Shown piece after piece: positions 25,144 to 32,907 of a stretch of DNA of 42,348 nucleotides. The notes beneath the pieces were generated by a model. The model saw nothing but the letters and a program-made list of their open reading frames with translations. It did not search any database and had not been told where the DNA came from. A program made the translations under genes and the position numbers. How positions within the stretch are numbered: the stretch's first letter is position 1; each line of letters begins with the position of its first letter. Where the stretch lies: positions 1 through 42,348 of the forward strand of contig JAISMC010000018.1 in the NCBI GenBank assembly GCA_031276965.1, given 5' to 3'. Source of the DNA: Treponema sp. GTDB lineage: Bacteria > Spirochaetota > Spirochaetia > Treponematales > Breznakiellaceae.

Positions 25144-25796
25144 GCTCTACCCTTCAAACGCTTAACAAAGAGGGCCTTGTCGGGGGCGCCGAAGAAGGCG
25201 GAACCCGCCACCAGCACATCCGCCCCGGCGCTCCGGGCGGCGGCGGCGGTTCCTTCGTTGATTCCCCCGTCTACGGAGATAAGATACTTCCCCTTTCCCC
25301 TTTCCCGCCGATCCTTAAGATCCCTGACCTTGTCGAAACATTCGCCGATAAGGGCCTGTCCGCCGTAACCGGGGTTTACGGTCATCACCAGGATAAGATC
25401 CGTAAAGGGCAGCAGAGGCTCAATCTGGCATACCGGGGTCGAGGGGACTATGCTGATGCCGGCTTTTTTCCCCAGCCTGCGGATTGCCTCCAGAATACGG
25501 TGGGAGTGGACCGCCGCCTCGGTATGGAAGGTGATATAATCCGCCCCGGCCCTGGCAAAGCCGTCAATCAGGCTGTCCGGCCCGCAGACCATAAGGTGAA
25601 CGTCAAAAACAGCCTGGGAATGGGGACGGAGATCCGCCACCATCTTGGGGCCAAAGCTAAGGGAAGGAACAAAATGACCGTCCATCACATCCAGATGGAC
25701 CCACTCGGCGCCGGAACGGCCGATTTCCGCAAGCCCCGCGGCGGTATTGGAGAAATCCGCCGAAAGCACCGAGGGCGCAACAATAGGATCTGCCAT
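25140..25796 (-). CDS. rpe: Ribulose-phosphate 3-epimerase
   Basis: Rpe interconverts ribulose 5-phosphate and xylulose 5-phosphate in the pentose phosphate pathway. The 218-aa TIM barrel shows the family motifs APSVLSADF, HLDVMDGHFVPSLSFGP, VHLMV, VMTVNPGYGGQ and SVDGGINEGTAAAARSAGADVLVAGSAFF. I place the start at the ATG at 25796 (MADPIVAPSVLSADF); the TTG at 25847 lies inside miaA. The stop codon is provided by the terminal repeat of the adjacent MITE-like element. Confidence 0.97.
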   Translation of the reverse strand: MADPIVAPSVLSADFSNTAAGLAEIGRSGAEWVHLDVMDGHFVPSLSFGPKMVADLRPHSQAVFDVHLMVCGPDSLIDGFARAGADYITFHTEAAVHSHRILEAIRRLGKKAGISIVPSTPVCQIEPLLPFTDLILVMTVNPGYGGQALIGECFDKVRDLKDRRERGKGKYLISVDGGINEGTAAAARSAGADVLVAGSAFFGAPDKALFVKRLKGRA

Positions 25797-25833
25797 ATTC
25801 TGATGATAATCTCCGGACCGGCGCTTGTAAAGA

Positions 25834-26892
25834 TCAGGCCGGAGCAAGAAAGAGATCGAGCTCCCGGCGGATAAGTCCGGCGGGATGCTCCGCGGCGGGA
25901 ATCCGTTTTATCCCGGGCATAGAGGCGAAGTAAGCAAGCTGCCGCTTGGCGTAGCGCCGGCTGTTTTGGGCGACCAGGGCCTCCACCGCAGCGGAATCTT
26001 CGGATATCCGCCAGGCTCCGGTTTCTCCGGTAAAAAATTCCCGGTACCCTATGGCCCGCATTCCCGGATCATCCGGGCTGTAACCGGCGGCGTGTAGCCT
26101 GCGGACCTCGCCGGGAAGGCCCCGGCGAAACATCTCCGCGCAGCGCCCGTTAATGCGGCGGTAGACCTCCTCCCGGGGCCGGTCCAAAAACAGGATGAGG
26201 AAACGGTACCGGGGCCGCCCTTCCCCGCCGGACCGGCGGGTATTACCGTCCTCCGCAGCGCCGGCCGTTCCGGGCCGGGGATAGGAGCTGAGGGGGCGGC
26301 CCGCGGTACGGTATACCTCCAGCGCCCTTAAGAGCCGGTATTCGTCGTGGATATGGATACGGCGGGCGCTTTCGGGATCGCAGCGGGCCAATTCCTCCGC
26401 CAAAGCTTCGATACCCCTGCTCCGCCGCTCCTCCCGCAGATCCCGCCGTATGGCGGGATCCGAAGGGGGGGCCCCGGAGAGGCCCAGGATAAAGCTGGAG
26501 AGGTAAAAGCCTGTCCCCCCGGAGATCACCGGGAACCTTCCCCGGCGGGCTATATCCACACAGGCCTGGTCCGCCAGCCGGACGAATTCACCGGCGTTAA
26601 ACTGTTCGCGGGGATCGCGGATATCAATCAGATGATGGCGAAGCGCAGCGCGAAGCTCCGGCGGGGGTTTGGCGGTCCCTATATCCATGCCCCGGTATAC
26701 CTGCATGGAATCGGCGGAGACTATCTCCGCGGGGTACGCCGCGGAAACAGCCCCTGACGGCGAGGCCGCGCCCAAAGGGCCGCTCCGGCGGGGATCGGCA
26801 AAGAGCTCCTCCAGAATTCCGGTTTTACCCGAGGCGGTGGGGCCGCAGAGTAATACCGCCGGAATAGGCGGATCTCCGGTTTGCGCCGGCAT
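25834..26892 (-). CDS. miaA: tRNA dimethylallyltransferase
   Basis: MiaA adds a dimethylallyl group to A37 of tRNAs that read UNN codons. The 352-aa protein has the P-loop GPTASGKT near residue 18, SADSMQVYRGMDIGTAKP, HHLIDIRDP and SGGTGFYLSSFI. Inserts of Pro/Ala/Gly-rich sequence (around 35-50 and 205-225) make it somewhat longer than the usual 300-320. It follows the omega-like gene by 86 bp and precedes rpe, suggesting one transcript. Confidence 0.96.
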   Translation of the reverse strand: MPAQTGDPPIPAVLLCGPTASGKTGILEELFADPRRSGPLGAASPSGAVSAAYPAEIVSADSMQVYRGMDIGTAKPPPELRAALRHHLIDIRDPREQFNAGEFVRLADQACVDIARRGRFPVISGGTGFYLSSFILGLSGAPPSDPAIRRDLREERRSRGIEALAEELARCDPESARRIHIHDEYRLLRALEVYRTAGRPLSSYPRPGTAGAAEDGNTRRSGGEGRPRYRFLILFLDRPREEVYRRINGRCAEMFRRGLPGEVRRLHAAGYSPDDPGMRAIGYREFFTGETGAWRISEDSAAVEALVAQNSRRYAKRQLAYFASMPGIKRIPAAEHPAGLIRRELDLFLAPA

Positions 26893-26978
26893 CGTTTACT
26901 GTAGGGCGGGCTTAACGCCCAGCCGGAACGCCGGGCCCGGAACGTGCGGCAAAGGGCCTGCGCCCTGTCCCGGAAGAT

Positions 26979-27170
26979 TCATGCTTCCATGCGGAATTCA
27001 ACTTCTTTGGTGAAAACCTGCTGGGCCGCCAGGGAAACCATCTTGCTGTCGCCGTCGTCAATTTCAGGGTCCCTCAGCATGGAAAGCTGAAAGGATCTGC
27101 GGACGGCGGCGCAGGTGATCTCGTACATATTGCTGTCATACTCAATGAGTTCTTCTAAGGGGAATATCAT
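26979..27170 (-). CDS. rpoZ: Probable RNA polymerase omega subunit (short, divergent)
   Basis: The 63-aa protein contains NMYEITCAAVRRSFQLSML, similar to the omega stretch NRFELVLVAARRARQL, and then KMVSLAAQQVFTKEVEF, which can align with the omega segment that normally reads KPVVIALREIEEGKI. Omega helps fold and assemble the beta-prime subunit. It is shorter than typical omega (about 70-90 aa) and divergent, so the call is an inference; it lies just ahead of miaA. The ATG at 27170 has no clear Shine-Dalgarno sequence. Confidence 0.6.
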   Translation of the reverse strand: MIFPLEELIEYDSNMYEITCAAVRRSFQLSMLRDPEIDDGDSKMVSLAAQQVFTKEVEFRMEA

Positions 27171-27179
27171 AGATGCTAC

Positions 27180-27206
27180 TCTATAAAAAACAGCCCCGTA
27201 TGTAAA
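27180..27206 (-). promoter_or_regulatory. Weak candidate promoter before the omega-like gene
   Basis: On the minus strand TTTACA and TATAGA are 15 bp apart, with the -10 box only 9 bases before the ATG at 27170. This would give an extremely short leader. The 15-bp spacer is suboptimal, so this is a low-confidence call. Confidence 0.25.
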
Positions 27207-27350
27207 GAGCGTCCCTCCGCAGGGCCGGCGGTTTTGCGGACCGGCCGCCCTCCCCGCCCCCGTGCGGCCCGGTTCCTCCGCCGCCGCGGCGCCGGAGATA
27301 CCCGCTCAAACAGGACGATGCGGCCGTTTCCGCAGGCAGCGGCCTGATGC

Positions 27351-27650
27351 CTCAAGACAATGACCCGTTGCCTCAAAACAATGACTTGTTGTCCCAAAAC
27401 AATGACTTGCCGCCTCAAGACGACGGCCTGATGCCTTAAGAAAACGCCCCGTTTTCTTAAGAAAACGGGATGGATTCTTAAGAAAACGCCCCGTTTTCTT
27501 AAGAAAACGGGATGGATTCTTAAGAAAATGACTCAGATTCTTAAGAAAATGACTCAGATTCTTAAGAAAATGACTCAGATTCTTAAGAAAATGGCCCGGA
27601 TTCTTAAGAATCTGACTTGGATTCTTTAGACAACGGGATGGATTCTTAAG
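27351..27650. repeat. Array of 15 palindrome-centred units spaced exactly 21 bp
   Basis: Six-base centres (CTTAAG, CTCAAG or close variants) occur at 27351, 27372, 27393, 27414, 27435 and so on every 21 bp to 27645, fifteen in all, with no slippage. Nine units carry the palindrome TTCTTAAGAA. Two carry a longer palindrome, CCGTTTTCTTAAGAAAACGG. Units toward the omega gene are more diverged and AC-rich; three near 27519-27561 are nearly identical. The array fills the gap between the divergent omega-miaA-rpe and fumarase genes. Because 21 is divisible by 3, every frame reads heptads, which explains the short repetitive ORF at 27176-27418. Confidence 0.85.
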
Positions 27651-27742
27651 AAAACGGGAGCTTGTCAGGACCCTTCGGGACGGCGGCCGTGCCGCGGGGT
27701 TCCGGTATGGAAAAGCGGCCTGATAGGTTGTAGCATGGGGAT

Positions 27743-29392
27743 ATGCTGATTAATCATCTTGTTGAGGAAGCCTTTGGTTCCGCCGAATTCGTTCCGCTGG
27801 AGGGAACGGGCCGGGAGCTGCGGGCGGAGGACGGGAGTCTTGTCATAGCCCCGGGCCTGCTCCGGCGGCTTGCCGGGGAGGGTTTCAGGCGGCTCTCCTT
27901 TTATTTGAGGCGGAGCCATCTGGCATTGCTGGCCGGCGTCTGCGCCGATCCCGGCGCTTCGGCCAATGACAAGCTGGTGGTCAGGACCCTGCTGGAGAAC
28001 GCGGTTACCGCCGCCCGGGGGGAATTTGCCCTCTGCCAGGACACGGGAACCGCCGTAGTCTACGGCTGGAAGGACGAGGGGGTCCGGACCGGCGGCGGCG
28101 ACGGGGCGGAGCTTTCGTCGGGAATCGCCGCCGCCTACGGGAATAACTTTCTCCGCGCCTCCCAGCGGGTCCCCCTGTCTTTTTTTGACGAGGCCGATTC
28201 GGGAAACAATCTTCCCGCCCAGATACGGCTGGAAGCTTCGGATAGCCGGGGCGATCCCGCCTACCGCTTTCTTTTTATCGCCAAGGGGGCGGGATCCTCC
28301 AATAAGACCGCCTATTTTTCCATGACCAAGGCGCTGCTTGAAGCGGAGGCCTTTGAACGTTTTCTTGAGGAGCGGATCCGCGCCCTGGGAACCGCCGCCT
28401 GCCCTCCCTACCGGCTGGCGGTGGTGGTGGGGGGAAGCAGCCCGGAGCACAACCTGGAGGTCCTGAAACTGGCCACTACGGAAATACTGGACGCCGCCCC
28501 CCGGACCGGCGCCGTCCTGTCCGGCGCCGCCGGCGCCGCCCCGGATGGCGGCGTTTTGTTCAGGGATCCCTATTGGGAAAGCCGGGTCCTGGATATAAGC
28601 CGCCGTACCGGCCTGGGGGCCCAGTTCGGCGGAACCGCGCTGGCCCTGGACGCCAGGGTAATCCGCCTGGGCCGTCATGCCGGATCATGCCCCGTGTCCA
28701 TCGGGGTATCCTGTTCGGCCCACCGGAATCTGCTGGCCTTTATCGACGCCCGGGGGCTGTATCTGGAAAAGCTTGAGGAGGATCCCGCGGCTTTCCTGCG
28801 GAGCCGGGGCGTCGATCTTTCCTCCGGGCCGGACCCTTCCGCTGGAACCGCCCCCGCTCCGTTGAGCCTCGACCGTCCCATGGAAGAAATCCGCCGGGAT
28901 TTAAGCCGTTTCAGCCCCGGGGACCGGCTCCTTCTTTCGGGAAAACTCCTGACGGCCCGGGACGCGGCCCACCTTAACTGGCGCCGGCTTCTTGCGGAGG
29001 GAAGGCCCCTTCCCCCCTATCTTTTCAAGTACCCCGTGTATTACGCCGGACCTTCGGCGGCTCCTCCGGGCAGGATCATGGGGAGCCTGGGGCCCACCAC
29101 GGCCCAGCGCATGGACCCCTACGGCGAAGAACTGATGTCCCGGGGCGCCTCCCTCGTTACGCTGGCCAAGGGGAACCGGAGCCCCGCCTGGACCGCCGCC
29201 TGCAAAAAATACGGAGGCTGCTACCTGGGAGTTGTGGGGGGCGCCGCCGCCTTACAGGCGGAGAGGAATGTGGCCGCCTCGGAAATAGTCGATTATCCCG
29301 AATTGGGCATGGAGGCGGTACGGCTGGTGGAAGTCCGGGATCTGCCCGCCTTCATCGTTACCGGCGGCGGGGGCGGAGATCCGTACCGGTAG
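27743..29392 (+). CDS. fumA: Class I fumarate hydratase (iron-sulfur, fused alpha/beta)
   Basis: This enzyme interconverts fumarate and malate using a labile [4Fe-4S] cluster. The 549-aa chain combines the alpha-type domain (to about residue 335) and the beta-type domain (from about 365, DRLLLSGKLLTARDAAHLNW). Likely cluster Cys residues are Cys98 (CQDTGT), Cys220 (AACPPY) and one of Cys316/Cys324 (SCPVSIGVSCSAHRN). GSSNKTAYFSM and MGSLGPTTAQRMDPY are family stretches. Single-chain fusion favours fumarase A/B over the two-subunit L-tartrate dehydratase, which cannot be fully excluded. Like most class I enzymes it should be oxygen-sensitive, fitting an anaerobe. The ATG at 27743 has only GGGG upstream. 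Confidence 0.92.
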   Translation: MLINHLVEEAFGSAEFVPLEGTGRELRAEDGSLVIAPGLLRRLAGEGFRRLSFYLRRSHLALLAGVCADPGASANDKLVVRTLLENAVTAARGEFALCQDTGTAVVYGWKDEGVRTGGGDGAELSSGIAAAYGNNFLRASQRVPLSFFDEADSGNNLPAQIRLEASDSRGDPAYRFLFIAKGAGSSNKTAYFSMTKALLEAEAFERFLEERIRALGTAACPPYRLAVVVGGSSPEHNLEVLKLATTEILDAAPRTGAVLSGAAGAAPDGGVLFRDPYWESRVLDISRRTGLGAQFGGTALALDARVIRLGRHAGSCPVSIGVSCSAHRNLLAFIDARGLYLEKLEEDPAAFLRSRGVDLSSGPDPSAGTAPAPLSLDRPMEEIRRDLSRFSPGDRLLLSGKLLTARDAAHLNWRRLLAEGRPLPPYLFKYPVYYAGPSAAPPGRIMGSLGPTTAQRMDPYGEELMSRGASLVTLAKGNRSPAWTAACKKYGGCYLGVVGGAAALQAERNVAASEIVDYPELGMEAVRLVEVRDLPAFIVTGGGGGDPYR

Positions 29393-29422
29393 GGCACGCC
29401 GGCAGCTTGTTGCGCCCTTGCA

Positions 29423-29462
29423 GGTTTTGATGGCTTTTTTCGTTGAAAAAGCCATCAAAACC
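29423..29462. terminator. Strong 17-bp hairpin between convergent fumA and nudC
   Basis: GGTTTTGATGGCTTTTT and its exact reverse complement flank a 6-nt loop. The arms contain T- and A-runs, so it could stop transcription from either side. It lies 31 bp after the fumA stop. Beyond it are a GCGGACCTTTGGTCCGGCGG hairpin (29480-29499) and a 9-bp inverted repeat GGAGTTTGC (29498) / GCAAACTCC (29555). Confidence 0.6.
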
Positions 29463-29479
29463 ACGATTACCGGGCAGCT

Positions 29480-29499
29480 GCGGACCTTTGGTCCGGCGG
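29480..29499. repeat. Dispersed hairpin repeat, family C
   Basis: GCGGACCTTTGGTCCGGCGG matches 21129-21148 with few changes and resembles 25039-25053 inside the MITE-like element and a piece near 895. It forms a short GGACC/GGTCC stem. Confidence 0.5.
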
Positions 29500-29562
29500 A
29501 GTTTGCAGGGTAAAAAATCGCCTTACCGGCGTTTTTAAGGGTTTTACGCGCGAAGCAAACTC

Positions 29563-30384
29563 CTAGAGTTTCCCTTCGATCCACCGGTCGATAATGTACC
29601 GGGATACCGAACCCTTGCCGGGAAGCTCGGGCAGCTTGTCCCGGCTAAACCACCGGGCGTCGGCAATCTCCTCTCCGTCGGGCTTGATCCCGCCCCCGGC
29701 ATAGCGGGCGGTAAAGCCTATCATCAAAGAGTTGGGAAAGGGCCAGGGCTGGGATCCGGCATACCGGGTATCCCGTACCCGGAGGCCCACCTCCTCTTCC
29801 ACTTCCCGGGCTACGGCGGCCTCCAGGTTTTCCCCCGCCTCGGTGAATCCGGCGATAAGACTGTAGACATTGTTATTGAACTTTTTGTTGTGCGCCAGGA
29901 GGACCCTGCCGTCATCCCGGATCACCAGCACGATGATGGCCGGAGCGATCCGGGGGAACTCCAGCCGGCCGCAGACAGGGCAGAGCCGGGCAGGCTCTCC
30001 CGGCGCATCCCCGTTGGCGCTGCCGCAGGAACCGCAGAAGGCCGAATCTTTCCGCCACTGGAGGATATGATAAGCCCGGAGCAGCCTTCCCGCCCCGCCC
30101 CGCCCATCCGGGAGGCTGTCTCCGGCCGCGGCGGATACCGCCTGCCGCAGGGGAATGGCCTGCCAGGGAGGAGGAACGGACGCCTCCCCTTCCAGGGTAT
30201 AGACAGGTATGGTTTCTCCGCCGCCGAAACCGGGGATCCGGCAAAAGGAAAGGCCGGCTCCTCCGAAGGACGCCTCCACCGCTTCCGGTTCAAGCCCCCG
30301 GACTATTTCCTCCCAGCCGGGACCGCCGGGAATCACCAGGGAACTTCCCCGGAAAAGATAGGCTCCGTTTTCAACTTTCCCCAC
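29563..30384 (-). CDS. nudC: NAD(+) diphosphatase / RNA decapping hydrolase NudC
   Basis: NudC hydrolyses NADH or removes NAD caps from RNA. The 273-aa protein has a zinc ribbon (CGSCGS...CPVCG, about residues 116-145), the Nudix box GFTEAGENLEAAVAREVEEEVGL, and the NudC-specific signature SQPWPFPNSLMIGF, which distinguishes it from other Nudix enzymes. The start is a GTG with GGGGAGG six bases upstream. Its stop lies in the repeat-rich gap facing fumA. Confidence 0.95.
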   Translation of the reverse strand: MGKVENGAYLFRGSSLVIPGGPGWEEIVRGLEPEAVEASFGGAGLSFCRIPGFGGGETIPVYTLEGEASVPPPWQAIPLRQAVSAAAGDSLPDGRGGAGRLLRAYHILQWRKDSAFCGSCGSANGDAPGEPARLCPVCGRLEFPRIAPAIIVLVIRDDGRVLLAHNKKFNNNVYSLIAGFTEAGENLEAAVAREVEEEVGLRVRDTRYAGSQPWPFPNSLMIGFTARYAGGGIKPDGEEIADARWFSRDKLPELPGKGSVSRYIIDRWIEGKL

Positions 30385-30503
30385 CGTATTCCTCCCCTGT
30401 TACCATAGCCGCTTCCCCGTTGATTCGCAACCGGGCCTATGCCCGCCATAAAGCGGCGGAACCTTCCCTGAGGATAAGCTTGCGTCCGCGGGGGGCTTCA
30501 TTT

Positions 30504-30509
30504 TATAAT
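30504..30509 (+). promoter_or_regulatory. -10 box ahead of the 30526 gene
   Basis: TATAAT is 16 bp before the ATG at 30526, with TTGCGT at 30480-30485 as a possible -35 (18-bp spacing). The expected mRNA start is next to the Shine-Dalgarno GAAGGAG, giving a very short leader. Confidence 0.4.
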
Positions 30510-30525
30510 AGGCGAAGGAGATCTT

Positions 30526-30891
30526 ATGGGTATCAGTTATCTTGAAACCTTGCCCCTTAACGGAATCGCCAAATTACCCGAGGGGCCTCCCCCTAATACG
30601 GTGCCCTTTACGGGTTATCCCCAGCAGCATCCGTCGGAAAAAAACAAGCTGCTCCTGATCTACGATCCTCTGGGGGTTAATCCCGCGCTGATGGAATTTA
30701 TGGTAGAGGATGTCCTCTATGCGGAGGATATTTCCCAGGCGGTTACCGAATCCGGCGAGGGAATCCCCCTGGTAAAGATCTGGGTCCGCAAAGGCGCCCG
30801 GGGGGTGCTGCTGGAACCCTTTGAGGTCCAGGACCCCATTCAATTTGTCAACAAAGGCCGGGACACCCAGGGCAGAATACTTCTGGAGTAA
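30526..30891 (+). CDS. Conserved-looking small protein of unknown function
   Basis: The 121-aa protein is compact and well-formed, with a strong GAAGGAG five bases before the ATG. It has no signal peptide or membrane segment. Pieces such as NKLLLIYDPLGVNPALMEFMVEDVLYAEDISQAV and IPLVKIWVRKGARGVLLEPFEVQDP suggest a small alpha/beta fold. I do not recognise the family. It is 2 bp ahead of the radical SAM gene, with GGAG overlapping its end, so the two are co-translated and probably work together. Confidence 0.7.
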   Translation: MGISYLETLPLNGIAKLPEGPPPNTVPFTGYPQQHPSEKNKLLLIYDPLGVNPALMEFMVEDVLYAEDISQAVTESGEGIPLVKIWVRKGARGVLLEPFEVQDPIQFVNKGRDTQGRILLE

Positions 30892-30893
30892 CA

Positions 30894-31985
30894 ATGCCGG
30901 CAGATGAGGAAAGCGGCGCCGGGGGGGCGCAAAACGCCGGTCCCCGGTTCTTTGATTCGCTGCGAGGGGTCCATACCCCGGCCCCTTGCGGCGGGCCTGT
31001 TGATTCCACCGGGGATGGGTCTATCCGCTGCAGCCTCTGTCCCCGGCGCTGTTTAATACCGGAGGGGGCCTTTGGAAGCTGCCGGGTCCGGGGTAACCGG
31101 AACGGCGCGGGGATCATTCCCTTCTACGGTTTTATTACCGCCCTGGCGGAAGATCCCATCGAAAAGAAGCCGCTCTACCACTGGCGGCCCGGTTCGCCGG
31201 TTTTTTCCGCCGGATTTGCCGGCTGCAATCTCCACTGTCCCTTTTGCCAGAACTGGTCCATTTCCCAGACCACCGGCGTTTCCGGCCGCCGTCTTTCCCC
31301 CCGGGAATTGATATCCGCCGTCCGGTCTTCGGGGGGCCTGCAAATCGCCTATACCTATTCGGAACCCCTGGTTCATATTGAATATCTTTTGGACTGCATG
31401 ACCCTGGCCCGCCGTGCGGGGATTGCCAATATTCTGGTCAGCAGCGGCTGTATCAATACCGGCGCGGCGGCGGAGATCCTGGCCCTGACCGATGCGGCCA
31501 ACATTGATTTAAAGTGTTTTTCCGAAGAACATTATGCCCGCATCCTTGGAGGAAACCTGGAAACGGTGCTGCACTTTATCTCCGCCGCCCATACCATGGG
31601 GGTACACCTGGAACTTACCACCCTTATTGTTCCCGGCCTCAACGACGGCGAAACGGAACTCCGCTCCGCCGCCGGCTTTATCGCCGGCCTTTCTCCCGCC
31701 ATACCCTGGCATCTTTCCGCCTATCGCCCCGGATGGCGGTGGAACGCTCCGCCGACGGATCCCGCAAAGCTTGCCGCCGCCGTCCGGGAAGCCCGGCGGG
31801 ACCTTTCTTATGTATACGCCGGCAATGTTCCCGGTGAAAAAAACGATACCCCCTGCCCCCGCTGCGGGAAATTTCTTGTAGAACGCCGGGGATACCGGAT
31901 CGATACCTCCGGCCTTGTTTCCGGCCCTTCCGGTTATCGCTGCGCCCATTGTGGAGGGCCGGTTCCCTTTATACGCGGCAGCTAA
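30894..31985 (+). CDS. AmmeMemoRadiSam-type radical SAM enzyme
   Basis: The 363-aa protein belongs to the PflA-like radical SAM group known from the AmmeMemoRadiSam system, where it occurs with AMMECR1 and Memo proteins. The cluster motif is CNLHCPFC (Cys111, 115, 118). An N-terminal Cys motif CSLCPRRC...C precedes the core, and a C-terminal zinc-ribbon-like segment (CPRCG...CAHCG, about residues 322-352) follows, both typical of this group rather than pyruvate formate-lyase activase. No AMMECR1 or Memo gene lies in the window; the partner here is the unknown 121-aa protein. The substrate is not known to me. Confidence 0.85.
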   Translation: MPADEESGAGGAQNAGPRFFDSLRGVHTPAPCGGPVDSTGDGSIRCSLCPRRCLIPEGAFGSCRVRGNRNGAGIIPFYGFITALAEDPIEKKPLYHWRPGSPVFSAGFAGCNLHCPFCQNWSISQTTGVSGRRLSPRELISAVRSSGGLQIAYTYSEPLVHIEYLLDCMTLARRAGIANILVSSGCINTGAAAEILALTDAANIDLKCFSEEHYARILGGNLETVLHFISAAHTMGVHLELTTLIVPGLNDGETELRSAAGFIAGLSPAIPWHLSAYRPGWRWNAPPTDPAKLAAAVREARRDLSYVYAGNVPGEKNDTPCPRCGKFLVERRGYRIDTSGLVSGPSGYRCAHCGGPVPFIRGS

Positions 31986-32121
31986 CGGCTTTCGTACAAG
32001 CGTATCCCGGCCCCCGATTAGGTTTCATAAAACAAGAGCGGACTTGTTAGAGAACGCGGCCGGCCCCCGAATAAGTCCGGTATCTAAAAACATACAGGTA
32101 AAAGTGATTCGTCATGTTAAA

Positions 32122-32436
32122 TTAACGGCGGACAGAAAACAATAGGGCGGCGCAGACCGCCACAAGGGCTAAACCGGTCAGAGCATATACCCAGAAGGGC
32201 AGCTTTCCCGCCGTTTCCTGCTTTACCGGAGACGCTTTTTCCGGCACAGGCCCGTTCTCCGAAGGGGCGGAATAACCGCAGACCGGACAACCCCCTGTAA
32301 AGAGGGCCTCTTCTCCGGCAAAGCCGCAGGCGGGACAAAGTACCGACGCAAAGAGGCGCCCGCACTTCGGGCAGCTCTTTGCGCCTTTGAAAACTTCGGC
32401 GCCGCAGTTTTCACAAAAAAAATGGGGATGTTTCAC
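32122..32436 (-). CDS. Small zinc-ribbon membrane protein
   Basis: The 104-aa protein has two zinc ribbons (CENCGAEVFKGAKSCPKCG and CPACG...CPVCG), a charged linker and one C-terminal membrane segment (LPFWVYALTGLALVAVCAALLF). So it is tail-anchored with zinc ribbons in the cytoplasm, a common plan for uncharacterised double-zinc-ribbon proteins. The start codon is a GTG with no clear Shine-Dalgarno sequence. It lies 43 bp after the FmdB-like gene. Function unknown. The 136-bp gap to the convergent radical SAM gene contains a GGACTT/AAGTCC stem. Confidence 0.75.
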   Translation of the reverse strand: MKHPHFFCENCGAEVFKGAKSCPKCGRLFASVLCPACGFAGEEALFTGGCPVCGYSAPSENGPVPEKASPVKQETAGKLPFWVYALTGLALVAVCAALLFSVRR

Positions 32437-32479
32437 GCCGGACCGGTCTTGTCCGCCGGATCGCTCCGCGGCGGAACCA

Positions 32480-32785
32480 TTATTTTGCCGCGGCGGCGGG
32501 ACAGCTTCCGGCTTCGGCCTTGGAACAGGAAGCGCAGGCGGAACCAGCGTCCGGTTTAGCTTCGGTCTTGACGTTTTCGGCTTTAGAAGAACCGGTCTTG
32601 GCCCCGCTGCTCTTATCGGTTACATAAAAACCGGAACCTTTAAAGATAACGCCGCCGCCGCCGTGAATAAGCCTGCGGATTTCCCTGCCGCATTCGGGAC
32701 ATTCCTTAAGGGGGGCTTCGATCATACTTTGAATGGCCTCGAAGACATGGCCGCAGCTTTTACATTCATACTCGTAAGTAGGCAT
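32480..32785 (-). CDS. FmdB-family zinc-ribbon protein
   Basis: The N-terminal half, MPTYEYECKSCGHVFEAIQSMIEAPLKECPECG, is the standard FmdB/CxxC zinc ribbon, and KGSGFYVTD is the usual end of that domain. The tail (about residues 60-101) is Ala/Lys/Ser-rich and ends with two further Cys pairs (CASC and a single C). I choose the ATG at 32785 because AAAGGA is six bases upstream; the in-frame ATG at 32791 abuts it. The name FmdB comes from a formamidase regulator, and a regulatory role is unproven for most members. Confidence 0.88.
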   Translation of the reverse strand: MPTYEYECKSCGHVFEAIQSMIEAPLKECPECGREIRRLIHGGGGVIFKGSGFYVTDKSSGAKTGSSKAENVKTEAKPDAGSACASCSKAEAGSCPAAAAK

Positions 32786-32907
32786 ACCCATTCCTTTGAT
32801 AGTGTTTTAACTTTAGGGAACCCCTAAAAACCCTGCCTGATTTTTAGAAGTTTTCTTTAATTAGAAAGGCTTTCCCCAAAACTAACCGGGTTTTGGAAAA
32901 TGCTCCA

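Noticed and set aside
27176-27418. Small ORF with heptads such as QVIVLRQ
   Set aside because: The periodicity follows from the 21-bp DNA repeat, the start is TTG without a ribosome binding site, and the repeat region beyond it contains in-frame stops.
27351-27650. CRISPR array
   Set aside because: Repeats are contiguous 21-bp units with gradual divergence. There are no unique spacers of similar length and no cas genes in the window.
27665-28678. 337-codon minus-strand ORF opposite fumA
   Set aside because: It overlaps the well-supported fumarase and has Gly/Gln/Arg-rich sequence without a fold.
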